NCBI GenBank assembly: GCA_902800435.1
Contig: CADCEQ010000014.1
Coordinates: forward strand, 1-53,353
Source: an uncultured Prevotellaceae bacterium
GTDB lineage: Bacteria; Bacteroidota; Bacteroidia; Bacteroidales; Bacteroidaceae
Direction of reading: 5' to 3'
Length of the DNA stretch: 53,353 nt
How positions within the stretch are numbered: position 1 is the first letter of the stretch; each line of letters opens with the position of its first letter. The position numbers and the translations under genes are program-made. Of this stretch, positions 43,090-49,434 are shown in pieces. A model generated the notes under the pieces. The model saw only the letters and a program-made list of their open reading frames with translations. It was not told where the DNA came from and did not search any database.

Positions 43090-43097
43090 CAAAGGTA
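43090..43097 (-). promoter_or_regulatory. Orphan minus-strand promoter box
   Basis: Reads TACCTTTG on the minus strand. The leftward transcript would begin near 43084 and run through GC-rich palindromic sequence (GCGCGAGCGAGCTCGGC, 43028-43045) with a 28-codon frame starting GTG (VRVKAAAQHSASELGS and on, 42998-43081). No gene lies on this strand until 39 kb. It could drive a small RNA or be an element remnant. Confidence 0.4.
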
Positions 43098-43156
43098 CAA
43101 CATTTTCATTGCGGTTTACGAATACCGACGGAAGAAATATGTTTTTTTTTTAGGGG

Positions 43157-43310
43157 CGCGGTCATTTGGTCATTTGGTCATTTGTCAAAATCGAAAACAG
43201 ACAATGTCAAAACCTCCACTATATATAAATATTTTAATATTTATATATAGTGAGCAATGACCGCGTTTCCGAAATCGATTTTGACCATTTTGACCTTGAC
43301 CAAAATGACC
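43157..43310. repeat. Inverted pair of GGTCATTT words around an AT palindrome
   Basis: Left: GGTCATTT three times, then GTCAAAATCGA (43160-43194). Right: AATGACCGCG (43255-43264), TCGATTTTGAC (43275-43285) and TTTTGACC/AAAATGACC copies to 43310. Centre: palindrome 43217-43252, CACTATATATAAATATT and its inverse with a 2-nt middle. Same plan as 31401-31593. Confidence 0.88.
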
Positions 43311-43450
43311 ACCCGCCGTTGCAAAAAAGTCCCATTTCATCGATAATTTTCTATATTTGACAGGTCTGTCTTTAGTACCGCGCACACGCGGACACGTGAA
43401 AATCTATAGAAACAAGTGTATAGATCTGTATCTGTATTGATTCCGAAAGC

Positions 43451-43531
43451 GCCGCTTTTCACCTCGAATAGCGCCTCCAAACGACCCGAATGGTGCCGCT
43501 TTTCACTCCGTTTGGAGGCTCCAAACGACCC
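43451..43531. repeat. Two copies of a 44-nt (2 x 22) GC repeat
   Basis: GCCGCTTTTCAC at 43451 and 43495, and CTCCAAACGACCC at 43475 and 43519, each exactly 44 nt apart. Between 43532 and 43609 nothing is recognised. Between 43610 and 43690 another inverted pair exists: GGACCTAAATCT at 43610 with AGATTTAGGGTCC at 43678, and TTACACAAA with TTTGTGTA. Confidence 0.75.
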
Positions 43532-43661
43532 AGCAGCAGTTGGTGGTGGCTGGATAAAGATTAATTGGGGTGAACAACTATTTATCCCAATCGGTCGTTA
43601 GGCTCAAAAGGACCTAAATCTGCCTTAAATCTTACACAAATAGGAGAATCCGAAAAGATTT

Positions 43662-43973
43662 CTATAAGATTTTGTGTAGATTTAGGGTCCAATTCAAGTT
43701 CTCCGCATAGCTTTTACCGGCATCAAGCCCAAAGAAGTCGAATAGGCGGCGCTTGAGTTCTGCATATTTCGGATTGCGTAAATCAACGTCACGGCTATTC
43801 TGACGAGTCTGCCAATATGGTTCATTAGACTGCATAGCTATACATTGACGCAAACTGGAGAAATGAAGTTGGAAGCCTATACCTTCATTACGAAATTGCC
43901 CGGAGTCTAAGTCTGGGAATTCCTTTGGGAACTGCCCTATCGTTGTTTCACGATAAATAAGGCCTCGTCCACG
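43662..43973 (-). pseudogene. C-terminal remnant of an unidentified gene
   Basis: Open for 103 codons after a TAG at 43974-43976. The translation runs LIYRETTIGQFPKEFPDLDS, GQFRNEGIGFQLHF, SSLRQCIAMQSNEPYWQTRQ and ends NLNWTLNLHKIL. There is no suitable start, and it overlaps the truncated antitoxin frame. It looks like the C-terminal end of a larger protein left after a deletion. Family not recognised. The stop region lies in an inverted repeat that may serve as terminator. Confidence 0.5.
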
Positions 43974-44056
43974 CTACGTTCAAATGCGTCGCGCTCTGGT
44001 GTTCCGACTTTGCCGTAATCTTCTTCCAGCAATTCCTCAAAGCTATACAGCTTCAT
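43937..44056 (-). pseudogene. Truncated HigA-like antitoxin start
   Basis: A 39-codon frame, MKLYSFEELLEEDYGKVGTP, ERDAFERSVDEALFIVKQR, begins with AGGAG 4 nt before the ATG and 14 nt after the MBL gene stop. The first 30 residues match the N-terminal segment of Bacteroidetes XRE-type (HigA-like) antitoxins, where the helix-turn-helix would follow. Here the frame is cut before the HTH and joins the remnant of another gene. Confidence 0.6.
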
Positions 44057-44070
44057 GTCTCCTACCTTTT

Positions 44071-45348
44071 TCATATCTTTTTGTTTTTATTCTCAAAATA
44101 TTTTGACCTGTACGGTTGAAAACTGTCGCCGTCATTTAATACTATTACTTGCCATTCATCCTTGAACAGCTGGGCAAATGCTTCGGGATTCTCCGTATGG
44201 AGTGGGATGATGGCTTTAGGCTTCAACAGCTGTAAGACATCACGCAGACTGTTCATGTCGTAGTGTCCGCTGGTGTGCTTGTAAAGGAATTCTTTTCCCA
44301 AAGACTTAGCCAATTTCTCATTGTAGGCAGGTTTGCTAGGGTCAACATAGCCGTTCCACATTGACAGGTAGGTCTGCTTATCGCCAGGAATCATCTGAAT
44401 AAACTCGTCGAAGTATGGATTCGAGCGAGCTATCAGAACATAGCCCATTTCGCCAAGTAACCATTTTAACTTGCTAGTCATCCAAAATTTGCCTCTTTTC
44501 CTTGTAAGTGGAATAGGCTGTTTGTTTTCTTCGAAATTATACAACTCAGACTTCCCCCAGATTGGGTCTCGCTTAGAAACGATATCCATGATACGCTTCT
44601 GATATTCGTCGATGATAAAAACCCTGTTCGTATCGCAGGCTGCATGGTAAAGCCCAAACAGGCGGTCGATATTGGTGGATGAGACATAGACTACATTGTT
44701 TTTGTTTTTGGTGAACAGCTCTTCGTATTCCTTTTGCAAGTCATGCTCTGATATGCTCGCAGCATCAGGGCGAGAAATGTTGGTAGCTTCGCAAACCACA
44801 CAATCCACCTCGCCAATGAACTTTTTAATCACACCAGGAAGCGTCTTGCTCCTGAAACCATGTGTGCGGAAGTCACCTGTATGAAAGGCTGTTACGCCAT
44901 CTGCTTCTATTTTGAAAGCGTATGCGTCGAAGGCAGAATGGTCAATCGTTACAGGCATGATATTGAAATCTCCCCAAGTAAATGGCTTGCCTGGATCAAA
45001 GGTCTTAACGGTCTGCAGACGGTCTAACATTTCCTGATGGACACCATCGACAGACTTGAGATGATCAGACAGTTCCAGTTGGATATCTCTGCCAACCTTA
45101 CCCATAAAGATTGGCAGGTTTTGGGGGAGTTTTGTGATACTTCCTATGTGGTCGCCATGATAGTGAGTAATCAGTAGCGCGCTCTTTGAGATGTCGCCAT
45201 GTGTCAAGCCCTCTACCTGCAGGTCACCTTTCTTAGGACCTCCAGGCAGTTCCTCGCCATAGTCAACGAACAAGCGATAGCCGTTATACTCGTATTCTGT
45301 TACGCAGCCACCAATCTGGTGTGTGCCGCGATGGACACTAATGTTCAT
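44071..45348 (-). CDS. Beta-CASP metallo-beta-lactamase fold nuclease-like protein
   Basis: A 425-residue protein with the zinc motif THYHGDHIGSI (HxHxDH), a second ligand Asp in FHTGDFRTHGF and a His in PLHTENPEAF. Between them, at about residues 200-330, lies a beta-CASP-like insertion (VYVSSTNIDRLFGLYHAACD). The end (TSGHYDMNSLRDVLQLLKPK) resembles the RNA-specificity motif of RNase J. It lacks the long C-terminal domain of housekeeping RNase J. The ATG overlaps the stop of the upstream PD-(D/E)XK-like gene by 4 nt. Codon use is AT-richer than in the flanking genes. A role in RNA or DNA cleavage, perhaps defence, is inferred. Confidence 0.8.
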   Translation of the reverse strand: MNISVHRGTHQIGGCVTEYEYNGYRLFVDYGEELPGGPKKGDLQVEGLTHGDISKSALLITHYHGDHIGSITKLPQNLPIFMGKVGRDIQLELSDHLKSVDGVHQEMLDRLQTVKTFDPGKPFTWGDFNIMPVTIDHSAFDAYAFKIEADGVTAFHTGDFRTHGFRSKTLPGVIKKFIGEVDCVVCEATNISRPDAASISEHDLQKEYEELFTKNKNNVVYVSSTNIDRLFGLYHAACDTNRVFIIDEYQKRIMDIVSKRDPIWGKSELYNFEENKQPIPLTRKRGKFWMTSKLKWLLGEMGYVLIARSNPYFDEFIQMIPGDKQTYLSMWNGYVDPSKPAYNEKLAKSLGKEFLYKHTSGHYDMNSLRDVLQLLKPKAIIPLHTENPEAFAQLFKDEWQVIVLNDGDSFQPYRSKYFENKNKKI

Positions 45349-46028
45349 AGTTCAACAATATCTTTTGTAATATCTTTACCTTCCGTTTGACCTGCGCCAT
45401 TGCGCTTGCTCTCTCCTTCCAGAGCATAACAGCGGAACAACACATTGCCCAAATCATTCTTAATTTTGCCACTTAAGGAGCTGACGGTAGAACGCTTGCC
45501 ATTATCGGTATAAGACTTAACTATTTCAACAAAGTAGCGCAATATATCATTGTCACCTTCATTGATGTTGTTCAGCTTTACAAAATCTTTCTCATGGTCA
45601 TGTTCGCTCGCATTGTTGGCCTTGAACTCAACGAGACAACGTCGATTCATCTTCTCATCAAAGATGACTAAGTCAAACTCTGCACATCGTCCAATAGGAT
45701 CGGCTTTTGGCGTTTTTGTAGAATCTGCAAAATTGATATAGGTATCCTTGGTGGGAGTTTCTACAGAATAGTATAAATCCAATTGCTCCATGTCGCAATA
45801 AGCATTGAAGACCTCAACAAATATGAATCTTAATTCCTGTTCACTTATTCGGGTCTCAGTCGGTTTCTTTTCTTTATAATAGGAAGGGAACACCAATCTA
45901 CTGCCTACTTTCTCAAATTCTGTTTTGTTTACCTCTTGATTTCTGTAAGCATTACCCAATCGCTTGAATGTCAAACGGATGATTTCATCCATATGCTTTT
46001 TAAGTTCTTCTTTTTCCATTCGCTTCAT
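45345..46028 (-). CDS. PD-(D/E)XK-like nuclease protein
   Basis: About 227 residues. The stretch CAEFDLVIFDEKMNRRCLVE followed by FKANN fits the PD-(D/E)XK core: an Asp in a hydrophobic strand, then Glu-x-Lys (VEFKA) 14 residues later. A helical N-terminus (EELKKHMDEIIRLTFKRLGN) precedes it; the C-terminal 20 residues are polar. ATG 46028 is chosen; the 46037 start would be TTG, and ATG 46019 is possible. It overlaps the MBL gene (ATGA), so both are made together. The fold assignment rests on motif only. Confidence 0.65.
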   Translation of the reverse strand: MKRMEKEELKKHMDEIIRLTFKRLGNAYRNQEVNKTEFEKVGSRLVFPSYYKEKKPTETRISEQELRFIFVEVFNAYCDMEQLDLYYSVETPTKDTYINFADSTKTPKADPIGRCAEFDLVIFDEKMNRRCLVEFKANNASEHDHEKDFVKLNNINEGDNDILRYFVEIVKSYTDNGKRSTVSSLSGKIKNDLGNVLFRCYALEGESKRNGAGQTEGKDITKDIVEL

Positions 46029-46080
46029 TATTTTCAATTTTAATATTCATAGTTTGGGTTATACATCTTATAATAGATGC

Positions 46081-46356
46081 TCATGGCCTCCATGCAATAC
46101 CAGGTTCTGAATTCTCTATTCTTTCAACAAGAGATTTCCAAACACTATCATCTGTGATGAACTCTGCTTGACAACCTGGTGTGCCTTCATTCAGGCTGTC
46201 TAAAATCTCCAGTCTTGCATCATCTGTATCCCAATTTATAGGACAGCCTGCCTCAAAGCTATCACACACAAGGTCTAAGGGACCAGAGTCAAGGATAATA
46301 AAACCATCTGGCATTGTTACTTTAAGCCTTACCAAGTCATATTCTCGAACTCTCAT
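46081..46356 (-). CDS. Hypothetical acidic 91-residue protein
   Basis: First gene of the three-gene minus-strand unit. It is acidic and soluble (MRVREYDLVRLKVTMPDGFI, then GCPINWDTDDARLEILDSLN) with several Cys and Trp and no signal peptide. I do not recognise the family. A -7 box lies 37 nt upstream, and the PD-(D/E)XK-like gene follows after about 50 nt. Confidence 0.65.
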   Translation of the reverse strand: MRVREYDLVRLKVTMPDGFIILDSGPLDLVCDSFEAGCPINWDTDDARLEILDSLNEGTPGCQAEFITDDSVWKSLVERIENSEPGIAWRP

Positions 46357-46392
46357 AATAATATATATTTTAGGTGTTCAATTAATCGATTG

Positions 46393-46400
46393 CAAAATTA
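46393..46400 (-). promoter_or_regulatory. -7 box of the MBL/nuclease operon
   Basis: Reads TAATTTTG on the minus strand, 36 nt before the ATG at 46356. The upstream element is poor (TTTC). Confidence 0.5.
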
Positions 46401-46445
46401 ATAATTAAATTTGAAAGATACTTTTTATCTGAAATATTTTTTTGC

Positions 46446-46802
46446 TTACTGCAGAGAATTGGCTTTTTGTTCCACTGCCCACAGCATGCTATTGCGAATC
46501 CACCATACAGCATAGCTGATGAACTTGAAGCCTCGGTTCTCGTCGAAATGCTCAGCTGCAGCAATGAGACCTTTGTTCCCTTCAGCAATAAGTTCGTCGA
46601 GAGAAAGACCCTTGTCAAGATGTCGCTTCGCAATGCTTTCCACAAACCTGAGCCTTACTTCACTCAACTTCTTCGTGGCTTCCTCGTCCCCATTCTTAAT
46701 GGCTTTTACGAGTTCTAACTCTTCATTGATTGTCATCTGATTTTGATTGTTGTTCATAAATATGTTGATTTGGTTCATAAAACTATATATTTTTGTTTCC
46801 AT
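46446..46802 (-). CDS. Sigma-70 fragment consisting of region 2 only
   Basis: The core (ELELVKAIKNGDEEATKKLS, RLRFVESIAKRHLDKGLSL, DELIAEGNKGLIAAAEHFDE, FKFISYAVWWIRNSM) is a very good match to regions 1.2-2.4 of primary-type sigma factors, including the core-binding and -10 melting helices. The protein stops at EQKANSLQ, so regions 3 and 4 are missing. Several starts are possible (46802, 46778, 46757, 46736); the domain itself begins near 46736. It may be a working small sigma-like protein or the remnant of a longer gene. Confidence 0.7.
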   Translation of the reverse strand: METKIYSFMNQINIFMNNNQNQMTINEELELVKAIKNGDEEATKKLSEVRLRFVESIAKRHLDKGLSLDELIAEGNKGLIAAAEHFDENRGFKFISYAVWWIRNSMLWAVEQKANSLQ

Positions 46803-46930
46803 ATATTATTATACGAATCCGAAATCTTGACATTCGATTGTGTACGGAAACAATCCAAACCGTTAACTTTATTTAACCAATAAACGCTATTATCTCGGAA
46901 AAAAGCATTATGACTCCTTTACCTTCAGCT

Positions 46931-47003
46931 ACCCGGCAGTAAACGCGGGGGTTGCTGGCGGTAAACGCGGGGTTTGCTCCGACCAAACTCCCGGTCAGCA
47001 CCG
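46931..47003. repeat. GC-core array with exact 22-nt period
   Basis: TAAACGCGGGGGTTGCTGGC at 46940, TAAACGCGGGGTTTGCTCCG at 46962 and CAAACTCCCGGTCAGCACCG at 46984 are spaced by exactly 22 nt. The GTAAA, TTGCT and GGCGG parts match the 16.7 kb array read in reverse. Bases 46803-46930 hold no gene and no clear signal. Confidence 0.88.
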
Positions 47004-47004
47004 G

Positions 47005-47131
47005 ACCTTGCAATCTTGCATTCTTGCATCCTTGCATAAGGCCTGTTTCATGTTTTTATAGGTGGTAGTAATAATAGTAATATGCATTGCAACTACCTTA
47101 ATGCAAGATGCAAGGTTGCAAGGTTGCAAGA
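47005..47131. repeat. Inverted pair of CTTGCAT words
   Basis: Left arm 47005-47037: CTTGCAAT, CTTGCATT, CTTGCATC, CTTGCAT. Right arm 47101-47131: ATGCAAGATGCAAGG, TTGCAAGG, TTGCAAG. The 63-nt centre has a GGTAGT/ACTACC pair. It lies next to a 22-nt array, as at 31.4-31.7 kb. Confidence 0.88.
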
Positions 47132-47146
47132 TTAACGGAGGAATTA

Positions 47147-47848
47147 TCAATTATCTGATTCTTCTCTTTTGAGGAACTTGTAACTGGCGTCCCAGCTGTC
47201 AAAACTGTGGGAGGTCAGGCCATTGCGAGTTACTGCTGGGTATGAGTTCCGTCCTGGCAGCATCATCAGTTTCACGATGCCCGTCTCTCCTGCTTTCAGC
47301 ACACCAGCGTGGACGGCGGCAGTGGCAATCTCTGAGTCAGAGGTATAGACACTATCGCGGCCTCCTCCCCAGATAGGTCCATCTTTATGGGCTTTCACGC
47401 GGAAGATGAAGACAACGCCGTTTTTACCCATGAATTGTGACATTGTAGAAGGGGCATTGGCGATGTCGCCCTTCTCGGGTGCCAAGAGTTGGTAACTGCC
47501 ATCACTACTGTCGGATGATTCTGAGGTGATGCCGTTTCGGGTGATTGACGGAAAACCAGTAGCTGGTGATAGAACTTTCACCTTGATGAGTTTGGTTTCC
47601 TTTACCTTCAGCAGTCCGGCGTGTACGGCAGCCACGCTGAGCGGGGAGTCATCTGTGTAGATATTGTCCTTGCCTCCGTAACACTCCTGGCTGTCATCAC
47701 CAGTTACATAGAAAAGAAAAGTCTTGCCGTTGTCATCTCGAAAACCACTCATATCGTTGGGCACTTCATCTTGTGCGATTGATACAATACTTGTGCCCAG
47801 CATCAAGATGATGGCACAAATAGTCTTGCAGAATGTTGCTTTCTTCAT
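47147..47848 (-). CDS. Secreted protein with two LCCL-like domains
   Basis: A 233-residue protein with signal peptide (MKKATFCKTICAIILMLGTSIVSIAQ). Two tandem domains of about 90 residues share the LCCL pattern: IYTDDSPLSVAAVHAGLLK with SITRNGITSES, and VYTSDSEIATAAVHAGVLKA with AVTRNGLTSHSFDSWDASY. LCCL domains are thought to bind lipid or glycan ligands. No enzyme motif is seen; likely periplasmic or surface protein. Its promoter is not evident. Confidence 0.85.
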   Translation of the reverse strand: MKKATFCKTICAIILMLGTSIVSIAQDEVPNDMSGFRDDNGKTFLFYVTGDDSQECYGGKDNIYTDDSPLSVAAVHAGLLKVKETKLIKVKVLSPATGFPSITRNGITSESSDSSDGSYQLLAPEKGDIANAPSTMSQFMGKNGVVFIFRVKAHKDGPIWGGGRDSVYTSDSEIATAAVHAGVLKAGETGIVKLMMLPGRNSYPAVTRNGLTSHSFDSWDASYKFLKREESDN

Positions 47849-47899
47849 AAATAATCTTTTAAGTTAATAAAATCGCCACAAAACTTTTTCTGCAAACTT

Positions 47900-47911
47900 C
47901 CAAACGTTTGG
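47900..47911. promoter_or_regulatory. Palindrome CCAAACGTTTGG between divergent genes
   Basis: A perfect 12-bp palindrome 10 nt upstream of the nudix gene's TTTG element and about 50 nt upstream of the LCCL gene ATG. It may be an operator; evidence is position only. Confidence 0.3.
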
Positions 47912-47920
47912 CCGATATGT

Positions 47921-47951
47921 TTTGCAGAACGGGGAAAAATGCGTAATTTTG
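47921..47951 (+). promoter_or_regulatory. Promoter of the Nudix gene
   Basis: TTTG at 47921-47924 and TAATTTTG at 47944-47951, 19 nt apart. ATG at 47961 follows 9 nt later; the longer frame from 47922 would start in the promoter. Confidence 0.72.
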
Positions 47952-47960
47952 CGGCCAAAT

Positions 47961-48461
47961 ATGGAAGATAATAAACAAGAAAGGTTCCCGATAGTGGACG
48001 AGGAGGGGCGCGTCGTTGGGGCTGCCACACGCGGCGAGTGCCATAACGGTTCGAGGCTGCTGCACCCTGTGGTTCATCTGCACGTGTTCAATTCGCGTGG
48101 CGAGGTCTACTTGCAGAAACGGCCTGAATGGAAGGATATTCAGCCGGGTAAATGGGACACGAGCGTAGGCGGGCACATGGACTACGGCGAGACGCCTGAG
48201 CAGGCACTTGTAAGAGAGGTGGGCGAGGAACTCGGCATTACTGACTTCACGCCTGAACGCATTGGGCAGTACGTCTTCGACAGCCGCCGCGAGCGCGAGC
48301 TGGTCTACGTGAACCGCACCACTTACGACGGACCAGTCAGACCTTCGGCTGTTGAGCTTGACGGTGGCCGCTTCTGGACCATCGATGAAATTCGTGCTGC
48401 CATAGGTCAGAACGTCCTCACGCCCAATTTCGAGAGTGAGTTCCAGCGGTTCTTTTTATGA
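47961..48461 (+). CDS. Nudix hydrolase (IDI-like subgroup)
   Basis: A 166-residue hydrolase with the full Nudix box: GGHMDYGETPEQALVREVGE followed by ELGI (GX5EX7REVGEEXGI). The N-terminus (FPIVDEEGRVVGAATRGECH, then LLHPVVHLHVFNSRGEVYLQ) is as in proteins related to isopentenyl diphosphate isomerase, but the box shows it is a diphosphate hydrolase. Substrate unknown. It converges with the nuclease gene, 14 nt apart. Confidence 0.92.
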   Translation: MEDNKQERFPIVDEEGRVVGAATRGECHNGSRLLHPVVHLHVFNSRGEVYLQKRPEWKDIQPGKWDTSVGGHMDYGETPEQALVREVGEELGITDFTPERIGQYVFDSRRERELVYVNRTTYDGPVRPSAVELDGGRFWTIDEIRAAIGQNVLTPNFESEFQRFFL

Positions 48462-48475
48462 CATAGGTGGCTTGA

Positions 48476-49294
48476 CTACCACTCCTTCAGGTCAGCATCA
48501 GCCTCAATCCGGTCCTCCACCTTATCGTCGAGGGCGGGGTAGAAGTCGATGCCCGTTATGCGCTCTATCTCGTCGACGGAGCGGACGACGCTTGCCAGAC
48601 TAACCTTCTTGCCGTCGTTACGGAACAGAAAACCGATGGCCTTGGGCTGGCCCGAGCGCAGCATCACCACCTTGAAGAATCCGTCGGGCACCCAGACGTG
48701 GCCGCGGCCGATGGTGCGCGTCGGGGTGGGGGAGTCGTAGACTGGACCGCAGACGATGTCGATGGCGCCGTACTTGCGGGCCCAGTCGCGGCACTGAATC
48801 TCCAGGTCGTTCCACTCATATTTGTTCAGGGCGTGGTTCTGCGGACAGATGTTCGTAAACAGGAACGACTCGGTCATCGCCGTTGCGTCCCACTTGTTGT
48901 CGCCCGCCGGACACATGTGGCCGCGGTCGTAGCGCGACGAGTAGTAGTCGTTGTCGGTGGCGCGCGGGCTGACCTCCATATCCTCTGTGAACACCTCCTC
49001 CGAGCGCTGGTTCTTGCCGTAGGTGTGGCTCTTCGTCAGGTGCCACGCCACCCAGTTGGGATTCCGTGTCTCCTTGTTATACGAGGTGGTATAGCCCTTG
49101 CGTCTGAGAATCTGCTCGGGGCGGTCGGTGAGAGCCGCTGGGCGCTCATATTCCGTCACCTTGCTGCGCGTCGTCTCCGCAGCCTTGCTGTTGTAGAACG
49201 TTTCAGCCTGCTGAACGTCGGCATTGCTCTTGCTGTTGCGGCATGCCGTCAGCGCCAGACTGATTGATAGTGTAAGTAATAAAAGCTTCTTCAT
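48476..49294 (-). CDS. DNA/RNA non-specific endonuclease, lipoprotein
   Basis: A 272-residue NUC1/EndA-type nuclease. The signal ends in a lipobox (SLALTAC, residue about 18), so it is likely an exported lipoprotein. The active site is YDRGHMCPAGD with the catalytic His and, about 30 residues on, the metal-binding Asn in NICPQNHALNKYEWNDLE. VCGPVYDS and VPDGFFKVVM follow as usual. The start at 49294 gives the signal peptide; the -7 box lies only 5 nt upstream, so the mRNA may be leaderless or nearly so. Confidence 0.92.
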   Translation of the reverse strand: MKKLLLLTLSISLALTACRNSKSNADVQQAETFYNSKAAETTRSKVTEYERPAALTDRPEQILRRKGYTTSYNKETRNPNWVAWHLTKSHTYGKNQRSEEVFTEDMEVSPRATDNDYYSSRYDRGHMCPAGDNKWDATAMTESFLFTNICPQNHALNKYEWNDLEIQCRDWARKYGAIDIVCGPVYDSPTPTRTIGRGHVWVPDGFFKVVMLRSGQPKAIGFLFRNDGKKVSLASVVRSVDEIERITGIDFYPALDDKVEDRIEADADLKEW

Positions 49295-49299
49295 GGCTG

Positions 49300-49307
49300 C
49301 AAAGGTA
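49300..49307 (-). promoter_or_regulatory. -7 box of the nuclease gene
   Basis: Reads TACCTTTG on the minus strand, with only 'cagcc' between it and the ATG. Confidence 0.6.
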
Positions 49308-49434
49308 ATCATTCTTATTGGAATGAGGGAATACGAATCACGAGTTTCTTGTTGAAAAGTGTAAAAACTTGCAAAAAGTTTGTGTTTTCGTGCAGTCTTT
49401 TCCGTTACAGACATACATAAAGGATAGAGACGTT

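Noticed and set aside
42913..43260. Plus-strand frames in the 43 kb spacer
   Set aside because: They run through repeats and an AT palindrome, have no promoter or family similarity, and differ in composition from real genes.
46803..46930. A promoter for the sigma-factor fragment
   Set aside because: No TAnnTTTG with suitable spacing is visible upstream of 46802; only AT-rich sequence.
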